Counted from the first letter of the stretch, positions 6,933 to 15,917 are shown. The stretch: DNA of 25,575 bases from Candidatus Bathyarchaeota archaeon (GCA_023144075.1 JAGLGJ010000001.1:1-25575); one strand, 5' to 3'. Numbers and translations: made by a program. Notes: generated by a model not told the origin, from the sequence alone.

Positions 6933-7550
6933 TCATAGATTTTTTAAACTTATAATGTAAAGATCAATATCAACAATGTAACTCTTCCTATTATGAAATT
7001 CATATGTTTTAGGTATCTTAAATTGCATTTCGTAGAGCCCATCAATCTTTCCAGATTTACTTTCAATAAATTTCATCAAGTAATTTCGTGTCGTACGTTT
7101 ATGTAATGAAATCGTAACATTAGCAATTGATAGAGCTTTTAACAGGAATCTGCTGTCGGCATGTCTAATCTTTGTGCCGAAGGGCGGATTCATTATTGCG
7201 GTATCAAATACTCCTTGTATTGCACTAATATCGGAATTGATCCAAGATATTTTGTTTTGAACTTTCAATAATCTTGCATTTTTATTAGCGGTTTCTATGG
7301 CCAAGGGATCTATATCTACGGCTAAAACTTTTTCTGCTCCAAGAATACAAGACCCAATAGCAAGTCTTCCTGTCCCGCATCCAAGATCCACTATGTTTTT
7401 GTCTTTTATACTATTGTGGATGTCTGACGCTATAGATAACATCTCAGCAGCTATCAAAGAAGGGATAGTATATTGCTCAAGCCAGAACTTAGGTTTTGGA
7501 TGGGACGATATTTTCTCAAGTACAATTTCAAGTTTTTTTCTCCGAATCAT
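6933..7550 (-). CDS. METTL5-like rRNA adenine-N6 methyltransferase
   Basis: A 205-residue SAM-dependent methyltransferase. It has LEQYTIPSLIAAEM at about 24-37, the SAM motif DLGCGTGRLAIG at 55-66, and the catalytic motif NPPFGTK at 121-127. NPPF with the preceding LEQY signature is typical of METTL5 (18S rRNA m6A in eukaryotes) and its archaeal relatives. The ATG at 7550 gives MIRRKKLEIVLEKI, the usual family start; a TTG at 7574 would add eight residues. It follows the diphthamide gene by about 31 bases. The rRNA target is inferred from the family. Eukaryotic METTL5 needs TRMT112, and no homologue is visible here. Confidence 0.82.
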   Translation of the reverse strand: MIRRKKLEIVLEKISSHPKPKFWLEQYTIPSLIAAEMLSIASDIHNSIKDKNIVDLGCGTGRLAIGSCILGAEKVLAVDIDPLAIETANKNARLLKVQNKISWINSDISAIQGVFDTAIMNPPFGTKIRHADSRFLLKALSIANVTISLHKRTTRNYLMKFIESKSGKIDGLYEMQFKIPKTYEFHNRKSYIVDIDLYIISLKNL

Positions 7551-7581
7551 CAGTAATGATTTTCTCCATTCCAAATGTAAT

Positions 7582-8601
7582 TTAGAGAATACCTGTATCG
7601 AGTAGGTTTTCCCATTCCATTTTTCCTATAGCGACAAGAATCTCTTTTGGCAATAGAATTGAGTTATTGAATTTTGCCGCATCATCAATAGCAAGTCTAG
7701 GACAGGCAGTATTGACGAAGATATCTACTTCTTGAAAGTTACTCAGAGAGTCAGGTGAGATTTCATCTGCGGATATCATAGTTACGTCTTTTTCCTTTCG
7801 TGAAATCTCTTTCTTAAGCATCTCTGCTGTTTTAGGATCATATTGTCCGACTTTTGTACTAAGCAATATTGCAAAGTTATTTGATTTCTTTGCTTTTTCA
7901 ATAGCTGTGTATCGACTAACAATGAGTGATTTTCTAATATCTTTCAGGTTGATTACCTCGTTTGTATAGGGATCTGCTTGTATGATTGGTTTATTGACAG
8001 CTAAACAAGCGCCCAAACTATGAAATTTACTTCCAATAATAAAGAAGCAATCAACATAATTGGATATCTTCTTCAGTGGAGTGTAATCACATCCAATTAT
8101 TTGTCCTGAATAATAACTGTGCCCTTCCTTGGGAGTGATTATTGCATTGAGTCCTAAATTTTTTAGATGTTTTTCTACAATTGTTAATTCATCTATATGT
8201 TGAATAGTTGTAGCGATTCCAATATCATGTCCAATTAGCTTATTCTCTGCTTTTTTGAGAACAGAATTCAAATCGAGAAATGACTTTGCTGAAAGAAATA
8301 TTGTAGGGATTTCAAGTTCGGATCGGAATGGCGTATGACCATAATGGACTATTAAATCTACATTCAGAATTCTTGCCTGATTTATTGCTATGTCGCACCC
8401 ACCATAACAAGGACTTGCAGATAAGAACACCTTTGTTTTTGTATTCTTTTCAATGGTAGTAGCAAGAGTGAATGCTTGCGGTTTGAGTCCATCAGGGATC
8501 TGAATTAAAATTCGTTTCGCATTACATCTGTTTATCTCTTTTAGTACTCTATCAAGTTCAAAATTATAAGATAAAGTCAATACTAGGCACTTCAGCCTCA
8601 A
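7582..8601 (-). CDS. dph2: Diphthamide biosynthesis enzyme Dph2 (radical SAM, archaeal)
   Basis: A 339-residue enzyme of the noncanonical radical-SAM type. It transfers 3-amino-3-carboxypropyl from SAM to a histidine of elongation factor 2, the first step of diphthamide synthesis. The three widely spaced cysteines that ligate the [4Fe-4S] cluster are visible as C65 (SPCYGG), C171 (GCDYTP) and C300 (TACPRLAID). QIPDGLKPQA at about 34-43 is also typical. The start is uncertain: TTG at 8601, or another TTG at 8580. With the METTL5-like gene downstream it forms a translation-machinery modification pair. Confidence 0.92.
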   Translation of the reverse strand: MRLKCLVLTLSYNFELDRVLKEINRCNAKRILIQIPDGLKPQAFTLATTIEKNTKTKVFLSASPCYGGCDIAINQARILNVDLIVHYGHTPFRSELEIPTIFLSAKSFLDLNSVLKKAENKLIGHDIGIATTIQHIDELTIVEKHLKNLGLNAIITPKEGHSYYSGQIIGCDYTPLKKISNYVDCFFIIGSKFHSLGACLAVNKPIIQADPYTNEVINLKDIRKSLIVSRYTAIEKAKKSNNFAILLSTKVGQYDPKTAEMLKKEISRKEKDVTMISADEISPDSLSNFQEVDIFVNTACPRLAIDDAAKFNNSILLPKEILVAIGKMEWENLLDTGIL

Positions 8602-8653
8602 GTCTAGTTAATTTAACATCAGAACAATAAAAATGTATTATGTATCGTTAAAA

Positions 8654-9175
8654 TCAAGCTTCTATTTGTTTAGGAGCCTCATTAATTCTCTCAACAGTAA
8701 TACTGCATGTCATTGGCAGTTTTTTTGAGCAGGCTGTCAAAGCTTTTTTCGCGAGTTGTAGAGAGCTTTCATTCACGAAGACATCTATCAATTCTTGGTT
8801 CTGTTTGATTCTTGCACCTCGGCTTGTAGGTTTTCCAAACGCTCTTCTCATGCCTTCTTGAAGCCTATCAGCACCCGCAGTTGCGATCATTTTGTTCTCT
8901 CTGAGTATAACATGGGGATAGACTCTGATACGCATTAGATAACCCGTGTCTCCAAGTTTATCTGATAAGACTTTGTTTGCTGAAATTCTGGCAGCTTCTA
9001 AAGCATTATGACGCACTTGAATCTTCATCTGAGAAATCAGTGTTATCTTGTAATCATAATTTACTTTTGTGTCACCCATACTGAATTTCACAATTTTTGA
9101 AACTGGGTTGCCATGAATGTATTTAGCTCTTGTGTATACATTTGCCTTGCTTATACGATAATTTTTACCCTTCAT
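8654..9175 (-). CDS. rpl10e: 50S ribosomal protein L10e (uL16)
   Basis: A 173-residue large-subunit protein near the peptidyl transferase centre and elongation-factor site. The sequence is conserved along its length: KGKNYRISKANVYTRAKYIHG, RHNALEAARISANKVL, RIRVYPHVILRENKMIATAGADRLQEGMR and GKPTSRGARI. The start is ATG. It has its own TATA box about 40 bases upstream, so it is probably transcribed independently of the TrmJ gene behind it. Confidence 0.95.
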   Translation of the reverse strand: MKGKNYRISKANVYTRAKYIHGNPVSKIVKFSMGDTKVNYDYKITLISQMKIQVRHNALEAARISANKVLSDKLGDTGYLMRIRVYPHVILRENKMIATAGADRLQEGMRRAFGKPTSRGARIKQNQELIDVFVNESSLQLAKKALTACSKKLPMTCSITVERINEAPKQIEA

Positions 9176-9210
9176 GTTGGGTCGCCGTTTGCAAAGAATG
9201 AATGGTCAGT

Positions 9211-9220
9211 ATTATTTAAA
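9211..9220 (-). promoter_or_regulatory. Candidate TATA box for rpl10e
   Basis: The minus strand reads TTTAAATAAT in the 85-bp gap upstream of L10e. The predicted start near 9191 leaves a leader of about 16 bases. The box is a close match to the archaeal consensus. Confidence 0.5.
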
Positions 9221-9260
9221 CATCCGTGCTGGTCATCAAGTCCTCTTATTAAGGTCTTAG

Positions 9261-9986
9261 TTAGTGGTTATCTATTCTCTCTATAGCTCTTCTAAATACT
9301 CCAGTCATCAAACTTGCTTCTCTTGTGGAGATTAAGCCACGCGAAATCACATTAGAGAATGCTGTCCTCGCAAGTGGTATTTTATAGGCTGGTATACATA
9401 CTTTCTTTGATAGGTCTTCGAATTTATGGATAAGTCTTAACCTAGTTTCTTTGTCAGCTCGCTCAAAATAACTCATGCTCATGTTTTGTGCAGTTCTAAG
9501 TTCATATAGTGTTATTGAAACTGCTGTTGCGATATTCAGAGTTTTGTACTCACTATTTGTCGGAATTGTCATTACAAATTCGCATCTTGTGATCTCTTTA
9601 TTGGTTAATCCTCTACTTTCTCTACCAAATATTATTGCGATTTTTCCCTCAATGATTTTCACTCTTTCAGCAAGCTCTCTAAGAGTCAATGATTTTCTGT
9701 TTAGATTTGACGGTTTTTTCCCGATTATAGCTGTAGTTGCAACAGAGTAGTCACAATTTCTCAGTGGGCGGTCTAGATTCTGCACTATTCTTGCTTTTAC
9801 CAACAGTTCTTGAGCATGGCTTGCTAATGCTCTTGCTTCTGGTCCAAGTCTGGTTTTTGGGTTGACTAACCAGAGATTCTTGTATCCAAAATTTTTCATA
9901 ATTCTTGCAATAAGACCTATATTGCCTTCATGTTCCGGTTCTACGAGGACTATGTGAATCTCCAAAGTATTATCACGGAACGACAC
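9261..9986 (-). CDS. trmJ: SPOUT-family tRNA 2'-O-methyltransferase, TrmJ-like
   Basis: A 241-residue SpoU/TrmJ-type enzyme, expected to methylate the 2'-OH of tRNA position 32 (C32 in archaea). N-terminal motif 1 reads VLVEPEHEGNIGLIARIMKN (about 13-32). The trefoil-knot SAM site shows IAIIFGRESRGLTNKE (about 116-131) and IPTNSEYKTLNIATAVSITL (about 141-160). The start is GTG. The gene lies nine bases after KsgA and is probably co-transcribed with it, grouping two RNA methyltransferases. The position modified is inferred from family knowledge. Confidence 0.87.
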   Translation of the reverse strand: MSFRDNTLEIHIVLVEPEHEGNIGLIARIMKNFGYKNLWLVNPKTRLGPEARALASHAQELLVKARIVQNLDRPLRNCDYSVATTAIIGKKPSNLNRKSLTLRELAERVKIIEGKIAIIFGRESRGLTNKEITRCEFVMTIPTNSEYKTLNIATAVSITLYELRTAQNMSMSYFERADKETRLRLIHKFEDLSKKVCIPAYKIPLARTAFSNVISRGLISTREASLMTGVFRRAIERIDNH

Positions 9987-9995
9987 TATGATTTG

Positions 9996-10793
9996 TTATA
10001 GAACTTTAACTTTGATGAGATTTTTGGTCAACTGCTCAAAATCCTCCACGGTCATCTGATATACTCTTTTATCAGGGATTTCTATATTCAAAATTTCCAT
10101 TGGAAAGTAAGGAATTTCCTTATCGATATAATGCTTGAGAGAACTTCGAAGTTTTCTTCTTCTTTGAGTAAATAATCCTCGCACAAGATCTGAGAAGAGT
10201 TTCTCGTCGACTGTCTCATTGTATTCCTTTGGTATAATCTTGACTATCACGGAATCAACCTTAGGCTGGGGTCTGAAAGACTTCTTAGGAATGTTCTCTA
10301 ATAATTTTGGTTTCGTTTTACGGTTGATCATGACCGTCAATCTCCCATAATTCTTTGTCCCAGGTTTCGAAACTAATCTATCGGCAAATTCTTTCTGAAA
10401 TGTTAGGACGATAACTCGATAGCTTCTTTGGATGAGTTGGAATAGTAGTTTTGAGGATATATTGTATGGTGGGGTTGCTACAACTTTATCATATTCTGGT
10501 AATGTTTGATCTAAAACATCCCCCATGATTATCTCAACTTTAGGATTTGTTTTGAATTTTTCTTGAAGAAACTCAGCTAAAACTGGGTCTTTTTCTATGG
10601 CAATGACTCTTCGAGCCTTTGCTTGGATAATTTGTGTCAGTGCTCCAAAACCAGGTCCGATTTCTAGCACGATTTCTGTAGGTAATATTTCTGCATGGAA
10701 TACAATTTTCTTTAATAATCTACTGTCTATGAGAAAATTTTGGCCAAGTCTTTTTTTTGGAACGAATGAGTAATGGGTTCCTCTTTTGTCCAT
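9996..10793 (-). CDS. ksgA: rRNA small-subunit dimethyladenosine methyltransferase KsgA/Dim1
   Basis: A 265-residue enzyme that dimethylates two adjacent adenosines near the 3' end of 16S rRNA late in 30S assembly. Visible motifs are KKRLGQNFLID (13-23), the SAM motif EIGPGFGALT (44-53), AIEKDP (65-70) and GDVL (91-94). Motif IV reads ATPPYNISS (106-114). Most family members have NLPY there, so the asparagine position is threonine (T107). The C-terminal helical domain is present. The ATG overlaps the DUF655 TGA by one base, and TrmJ follows nine bases downstream. Confidence 0.92.
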   Translation of the reverse strand: MDKRGTHYSFVPKKRLGQNFLIDSRLLKKIVFHAEILPTEIVLEIGPGFGALTQIIQAKARRVIAIEKDPVLAEFLQEKFKTNPKVEIIMGDVLDQTLPEYDKVVATPPYNISSKLLFQLIQRSYRVIVLTFQKEFADRLVSKPGTKNYGRLTVMINRKTKPKLLENIPKKSFRPQPKVDSVIVKIIPKEYNETVDEKLFSDLVRGLFTQRRRKLRSSLKHYIDKEIPYFPMEILNIEIPDKRVYQMTVEDFEQLTKNLIKVKVL

Positions 10794-11428
10794 CAGGTTG
10801 CCCTTATAAAAAGTCTGTACTTTGATTCGCCTGTCAATTCTTCTATTATTCTTCGAACTATGATCTTTACAGGGTCAGATATTCCAGTTCTAGATTTAAT
10901 GTCAGTGAAGTTTTCAAATGGTTTACTCTCTCTAGTATTGATGATCTGCCACATTGATTTTTTTCCTATCCCTGGCAGGAGCTCAAGAGAATGCATTCTA
11001 GGTGTTATTGGTTGCGTCTTGTTAAAAAACTCTACAAAGTTATTTTCTCTCTTCTTAATAAGTTCTTCAAGTATAACTGGAAGCTCAACCTTGGCCGTAG
11101 CTGTCAATTCGTCGTAGTTAATCCTTCCGACGATTCTTTCAACTTTATCACGTTTATCTTTTCCAACATATAATTTCTCATGTAGAGTTACAGTTGCTCC
11201 AAATTTAAGCTCTAGGTCAAGTAATGTATAATGCTCTTCTCCAACGACTTGAACTGTCGGTGCAGCAATGTGTCTTTGGCGGTCATACGTATGTTTCCCA
11301 GTTGGAAGAAAGTCAAGCACGTAAGCATTTTCTTCGTACATTCGAGCACGATCTAAAGTCTCATAATTAGATCGCCTATGTTGCAGTTCTCTACCTCCAT
11401 ATCTTTTGGTAGGAATTGACATCCTCAT
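10793..11428 (-). CDS. DUF655 family protein, putative RNA/DNA-binding (OB-like plus helix-hairpin-helix)
   Basis: An archaeal DUF655 protein of 211 residues. The N-terminal half holds YEENAYVLDFLPTGK and a beta-rich region. The C-terminal half has helix-hairpin-helix character: LELLPGIGKKSMWQIINTRE, then FENFTDIKSRTGI and PVKIIVRRIIEEL. The ATG at 11428 (MRMSIPTKRYGG) is chosen because CAGGAGACA precedes it directly; an upstream in-frame start at 11491 lacks support. DUF655 is commonly found beside ksgA, as here, and often beside L21e and Rpo4, which are elsewhere in this window. Biochemical function is unknown. Confidence 0.8.
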   Translation of the reverse strand: MRMSIPTKRYGGRELQHRRSNYETLDRARMYEENAYVLDFLPTGKHTYDRQRHIAAPTVQVVGEEHYTLLDLELKFGATVTLHEKLYVGKDKRDKVERIVGRINYDELTATAKVELPVILEELIKKRENNFVEFFNKTQPITPRMHSLELLPGIGKKSMWQIINTRESKPFENFTDIKSRTGISDPVKIIVRRIIEELTGESKYRLFIRAT

Positions 11429-11641
11429 TGTCTCCTGTAGATGAGCTAGTAGAAATATTTCAAGAACTAAAGCATAGAATATTGAATTCATTACTTATAG
11501 GAATCTGTTCGATGTACGAGGATGCTTTCAAAAGTTATACTTCCAGAATTAAGATTACATATTCATCCAAGAAAAGGTTTTCCTTACTATTAACAAGACT
11601 AAGTGAATTGGTCATAGAGTATCTTCAAATTAACACTTTTC

Positions 11642-12187
11642 TTATGAATTACGATGATTTTTTGAACTGCCAATTTTTCTATATTTTTTCATAACTTTTC
11701 TCTTGAGTTCAGTTCCGCATACTTCACATAGACGTCTTGTGTAGCTATGAACATATCTCCGGAAACATGCTGGACAATATATGGACCAGTTAAATTCGTA
11801 AGTGATACCAAAAGTTGCAAGAAAAGTGTAGTTTATGCCAAGATGTTCCGCTACATTTTGTATGGCATAATCATCACTAACTATAGTTGGGTTCATTCCT
11901 TTTAATCTCAGGTCCAGACCTAAAGCAAGAATCTGCAGGTCAGCTTTAGATAGGGATAACCTTTCCCCTAGTTTGAGAGAGGCCTTCCTAACCATATCGT
12001 TCGAAGTTTGTCTGGGTGATTGCACTAATAGAATACTGCTATCTCTAGATGTGGCGAAACGCAAGGCTGCCATGCTATCGGAGGGTAATTCTAACTCGAC
12101 TTCTGGTACGGAGTAAACATCTCCTTTAATTATTGATGGATTAACGCCCATGACTAGAGCTGAAGTGTCAAGAATATACGCTATCAT
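11642..12187 (-). CDS. nob1: rRNA maturation endonuclease Nob1 (PIN domain plus zinc ribbon)
   Basis: A 181-residue nuclease that cuts the 3' end of precursor 16S rRNA in late 30S assembly. The PIN domain carries its acidic metal ligands in ILDTSAL (D7), LSKADLQILALG (D83) and IVSDDYAI (D105/D106). The C-terminal zinc ribbon uses C138/C141 and C154/C157, followed by a basic tail. The start overlaps the NAD kinase stop by four bases (ATGA). Being close to KsgA fits a shared role in small-subunit maturation. Confidence 0.93.
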   Translation of the reverse strand: MIAYILDTSALVMGVNPSIIKGDVYSVPEVELELPSDSMAALRFATSRDSSILLVQSPRQTSNDMVRKASLKLGERLSLSKADLQILALGLDLRLKGMNPTIVSDDYAIQNVAEHLGINYTFLATFGITYEFNWSIYCPACFRRYVHSYTRRLCEVCGTELKRKVMKKYRKIGSSKNHRNS

Positions 12188-13032
12188 CCTCTCTCAGGCC
12201 CCAATTTATGACGGGTCAGGCTTCGACTCCAGAAGGAAGAGTTCAGTCTGACAAATACAGCTCTATTCTTTGATTTTCTAATAATGATGGATTCTTCGGG
12301 AGCGAGCTGTTTTGTATATCGACCGTCAACAATCAAGAGTGCTCCCATATTAGTGCCTGTCAATTTGATGCTGAGATCATCGGTGGAAGATAAGACCAAT
12401 GAACGCATATAATCTGTAGGTGAAATGAACACTACTACGAAAGCATCAAGAGACGTTTCAAGAATTGGGCCTCCAGCTGAGAAAGAATGAGCCGTCGAGC
12501 CAGTTGGGGTTGCAACTATCAAGCCGTCAGCTCTTTGTTCGATTAATTTATGCTTATTTTGCTTAAGTATAAAATTTAGCATCTTCCACGATGTTGCCGG
12601 CGTTAATAGTGCTTCATTCACACCTTCGGCAATATGTTTGTCTCTGAAATAGACAGATAACTTGTAGTGCTCCTCAAGATCATATTTTCCTTGTAGGCAC
12701 TCTTCAAGAGCTATTATTGCCTGATCGGGCTCGACTTCTGTCAAGTATCCACGTCTACCCATATTAATAGCTAATATCGGTGTCTCAGGTTTTGGAATAT
12801 TCATACTGGTTTTAAGGACTGTCCCATCTCCTCCAATTGTTATTATCAAATCGACCTCCATCTGTGATAGAGATACTCCTTGTCCAATACGATTGTTTTT
12901 GGCAAATTCAATCTCAGGAAAAGTATCAATCTTCCTTGATTTCAGATATTGACAAATTTTAATCGCGAGTTTTAAAGCATCATCACTATCGAGACGAGGA
13001 ACGATCCCAATGCTTTTAAACAAGAGTATCAC
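12184..13032 (-). CDS. nadK: NAD kinase
   Basis: Phosphorylates NAD to NADP. The protein has 282 residues with the ATP/polyphosphate motif TIGGDGTVLK (GGDG at 67-70), the EVEPD segment, and the NAD-binding run RADGLIVATPTGSTAHSFSAGG, which is the family hallmark. Two starts are possible. GTG at 13032 is the longer one. TTG at 13023 gives MFKSIGIVPR, has GGTGA closely upstream, and is a little nearer to relatives. The gene is divergent from aIF5A and overlaps Nob1 by four bases. Confidence 0.92.
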   Translation of the reverse strand: MILLFKSIGIVPRLDSDDALKLAIKICQYLKSRKIDTFPEIEFAKNNRIGQGVSLSQMEVDLIITIGGDGTVLKTSMNIPKPETPILAINMGRRGYLTEVEPDQAIIALEECLQGKYDLEEHYKLSVYFRDKHIAEGVNEALLTPATSWKMLNFILKQNKHKLIEQRADGLIVATPTGSTAHSFSAGGPILETSLDAFVVVFISPTDYMRSLVLSSTDDLSIKLTGTNMGALLIVDGRYTKQLAPEESIIIRKSKNRAVFVRLNSSFWSRSLTRHKLGPERG

Positions 13033-13155
13033 CTACTGCCTAAAGAAAAACTGAGTTATAGTTATTTTAATGATCTTATGAGGTTATAGCAGGAGGCTTC
13101 CAGTAAATCTTTTAGCTGGTATGAATGTAAAAGTCATAGTTTCGAGGAGATGATG

Positions 13156-13548
13156 ATGAGCAAACCCGTTGACTTAGGTAGCATAAAAGTAGGTCAATAC
13201 ATTCTCGTTGATGATGAACCATGTAGAGTAGTAGAATATGAGAAAAGTAAGCCAGGTAAACATGGATCTGCGAAGGCCAGAATAGTAGCTATGGGATTTT
13301 TTACTGAACAAAAAAGAAATGTAGTAAGTCCTGTTGATGCAAAAATCGAAGTTCCAATTATAGAAAAACGTACTGGCCAAATCATTACCACTATGGGCGA
13401 GAATGTTCAGATAATGGATCTAGAGAGCTATGAAACCTTTGAGATGCCTTTACCCAAAGATGATGAGCTTAGATCGAAGCTCGAAAGTGGAATAGAAGTG
13501 GAATATTGGAAGCTGTCTGGTAGATCTAAGATTATTAGGACTAAGTGA
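13156..13548 (+). CDS. eif5a: Translation initiation factor 5A (aIF5A)
   Basis: A 130-residue factor that relieves ribosome stalling and acts only after hypusine modification. The modification loop KSKPGKHGSAKAR is present, with the target lysine at K35. There are three consecutive ATG codons (13150, 13153, 13156). The last is preferred because GAGGAG ends six bases before it and the product starts MSKPVDLGSIKVGQY. The gene for the modifying enzyme follows 43 bases downstream, so substrate and enzyme are probably co-expressed. Confidence 0.95.
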   Translation: MSKPVDLGSIKVGQYILVDDEPCRVVEYEKSKPGKHGSAKARIVAMGFFTEQKRNVVSPVDAKIEVPIIEKRTGQIITTMGENVQIMDLESYETFEMPLPKDDELRSKLESGIEVEYWKLSGRSKIIRTK

Positions 13549-13591
13549 TTAGTTAGCCATAACGTAGGGTTACACTCAAGGTCGAGAATAG

Positions 13592-14506
13592 ATGCCCTAT
13601 GTAAAACAAATGAAGATACGTCATCGAATGCGCATCGCAGATATTGCATTTGAGATGAAGAAAGCTGGTGTTTTAGGTGCAGGAAAATTTGCTCAAGCAG
13701 CTGATATAACAAAATATATCTTTTTTAAAAAATATACATGTTTTCTCTCATTGGCTGGACCAATGGTTGCTGGTGGATTAAGGCAAATAATTCGTGACTT
13801 AGTCGATGATGATTATGTGAATGTCATCATATCAACTGGAGCCAATGTTACACATGATCTGATTGAGGCGTTAGGATATAGACATATAATTGGTACATCC
13901 AAGGCTAATGATATTAAATTAAGGAAAAGTGGTATCGGCAGAATCTATGATATCAATATAGGAATGGAAGCCTTTGAAGGATTAGAAAAATGGGTCTATC
14001 AAATTCTAAACGGATTGAATATTGAGACAAAAAAGAATTTGGCCGGATATGAGCTACTCTGGGAATTTGGAAGGAAACTGAAAGATAATAATTCAATTTT
14101 GAAAACATGCTATAAAAAAAAGGTCCCAATTATATGTCCAGGTATACAAGATTCAATGCTTGGAATGAACCTTTGGACATATAGCACATTTAACAAATTG
14201 ATGATAAATTCACTTAAAGATCTTTCAAAATTAACTGAGATCTCTCTTGAGTCAAAAAGAATTGGCGCAATAATAATTGGAGGTGGATTACCAAAACATC
14301 ATCTTCTGATGGCTAATACTATTAGAGGTGGTGTGGACGCTGCAATTCAAATAACTATGGATAGACCAGAAGCTGGTGGGTTAAGTGGGGCACCTCTCGA
14401 GGAAGCAATAAGTTGGAGAAAGATCAGAAACGAAAGAAAAGTTGCTAATTTAGTAGGCGATGCAACAATACTGTTCCCCTTAATAGTGGCCGCAGCTTTG
14501 GATTAA
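13592..14506 (+). CDS. dys: Deoxyhypusine synthase
   Basis: Transfers the aminobutyl group of spermidine to the aIF5A lysine, using NAD. The product has 304 residues, with CFLSLAGPMVAGGLRQII (50-67) and IISTGANVTHDLIEALG (79-95) for NAD binding. PIICPGIQDSMLGMNLW (179-195) and the active-site run GGGLPKHH carrying the catalytic lysine K235 are also present. K235 corresponds to K329 of the human enzyme. LSGAPLEEAISWRKI closes the active site. It lies between aIF5A and SRP54 in one orientation, with gaps of 43 and 25 bases. Confidence 0.93.
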   Translation: MPYVKQMKIRHRMRIADIAFEMKKAGVLGAGKFAQAADITKYIFFKKYTCFLSLAGPMVAGGLRQIIRDLVDDDYVNVIISTGANVTHDLIEALGYRHIIGTSKANDIKLRKSGIGRIYDINIGMEAFEGLEKWVYQILNGLNIETKKNLAGYELLWEFGRKLKDNNSILKTCYKKKVPIICPGIQDSMLGMNLWTYSTFNKLMINSLKDLSKLTEISLESKRIGAIIIGGGLPKHHLLMANTIRGGVDAAIQITMDRPEAGGLSGAPLEEAISWRKIRNERKVANLVGDATILFPLIVAAALD

Positions 14507-14531
14507 CAAGATAGAAGTATCTTTCAAATAG

Positions 14532-15884
14532 ATGGGAAGTGAAAAATTACCATTGAGTGCACTCGAAGGTCTGGGCAAGTCACTTAGTAACTCTGTAAGA
14601 AAACTTATGCGTCTTCCGATTGTTGATGAAAAAGCTATAAAAGAATTAGTAAAAGATCTTCAACGAACACTACTTGCATCGGATGTTAATGTAGATCTTG
14701 TCCTCAATATATCAAAGAACGTTGAAGAAAGATCTATCAAAGAGACTTTACCACCGGGCATCTCGAGAAGAGAACATGTTATAAAAGTGCTTTATGAAGA
14801 GATCACAAAGTTTCTGGGCGATAAGCCAGCCAAGCTCTCTCTCGATCCACAGGAAAAACATGTAATAATGCTAGTAGGGATTCAAGGAAGTGGAAAGACA
14901 ACTGGCACAGTGAAACTTGCACGATTCTATCAGAAACGTGGCCTAAAGGTGGCTATAATCTGTACAGATACATATAGGCCAGGGGCATTTGAGCAGTTAA
15001 AGCAACTTGCTGATAAAGCGAATATAATTACTTTTGGAATGAAGAATGAGAAAAAACCTGATAAAATCGCTCAAAAAGGATTAACTGCATTGAGGCAAGA
15101 AGGCTTTGATATTATTATAGTTGATACTGCAGGACGACATAAAAATGAAAGAGATCTTATGGATGAAATGAGTAAACTCACGGACACAATAAAACCCGAC
15201 GAGGTCATTCTTGTAATAGATGGAACGATTGGTCAACAAGCAGCGTTACAGGCCTCAGCATTCAAACAAGCTACTCAGATGGGATCAATATATGTAACGA
15301 AGCTAGATGGTTCAGCCAAAGGAGGCGGTGCTCTATCGGCTGTCGCTGCCATAGACTCAAAGATAAAATTCATTGGTACTGGAGAGAAGATCGATGATAT
15401 TGAACAATTCATACCGGCTAATTTTGTTAGCAGACTTATGGGTATGGGTGACATACAAACTCTTATTGAACGTGTAAAAGAAGCAGAGCTTACTATTCCA
15501 AAAGGTAAAACTAAAAATATTCTCCACGGAAGATTCACACTCAGAGACATGTACGAACAAATGGAAGTCATAAGAAAGATGGGACCATTACAAAAGATAT
15601 GGAGTATGGTACCTGGAGGCTCCAATATGCCTGACAATATGTTTGACATTGCCGAAAACAAAATGGACTCATGGCGATTTATCATTCAATCAATGTGCAA
15701 GAACGAAATAGAAAATCCAAAAATCATGGATTCATCAAGAATTAGACGGATTGCCAGGGGTTCTGGAAGAAGTGAAAAAGATGTAAAAGAACTTTTCAGC
15801 CAATATGGGTCTATGAGGAAAATGATGAAATCAATGAAAAGGCAGAAATCCAAATTTATGAGGCGATTACCCGTACAGTCATGA
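14532..15884 (+). CDS. srp54: Signal recognition particle GTPase SRP54 (Ffh)
   Basis: A 450-residue protein that binds signal peptides on ribosomes and SRP RNA and docks with FtsY at the membrane. It has an N-domain (1-95) and a G-domain with P-loop GIQGSGKTT (116-124), DTYRPGA (146-152), DTAGR (198-202) and TKLDG (256-260). A methionine-rich M-domain runs from about 320 to the end (MGPLQKIWSMVPGG; RIRRIARGSGRSEKDVKELF), ending in a basic tail. It is probably co-transcribed with the upstream deoxyhypusine synthase. Confidence 0.96.
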   Translation: MGSEKLPLSALEGLGKSLSNSVRKLMRLPIVDEKAIKELVKDLQRTLLASDVNVDLVLNISKNVEERSIKETLPPGISRREHVIKVLYEEITKFLGDKPAKLSLDPQEKHVIMLVGIQGSGKTTGTVKLARFYQKRGLKVAIICTDTYRPGAFEQLKQLADKANIITFGMKNEKKPDKIAQKGLTALRQEGFDIIIVDTAGRHKNERDLMDEMSKLTDTIKPDEVILVIDGTIGQQAALQASAFKQATQMGSIYVTKLDGSAKGGGALSAVAAIDSKIKFIGTGEKIDDIEQFIPANFVSRLMGMGDIQTLIERVKEAELTIPKGKTKNILHGRFTLRDMYEQMEVIRKMGPLQKIWSMVPGGSNMPDNMFDIAENKMDSWRFIIQSMCKNEIENPKIMDSSRIRRIARGSGRSEKDVKELFSQYGSMRKMMKSMKRQKSKFMRRLPVQS

Positions 15885-15908
15885 AGCAATATTGAAATCA
15901 TAAGAATT

Positions 15909-15917
15909 GTTTATAAG
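15909..15917 (+). promoter_or_regulatory. Candidate TATA box for rpl21e-rpo4
   Basis: GTTTATAAG lies 25-33 bases after the SRP54 stop. Expected initiation is near 15939. That is downstream of the possible GTG start at 15932, so it supports the ATG at 15980 as the true L21e start. Confidence 0.5.

Noticed and set aside
11416..11694. Plus-strand ORF of 92 codons (or 61 from ATG 11512) spanning the gap between DUF655 and Nob1
   Set aside because: It overlaps DUF655 and the Nob1 3' end on the opposite strand, has no clear ribosome-binding site or recognisable domain, and the gap is explained as the DUF655 leader and promoter region (CCTATAAG on minus near 11500).
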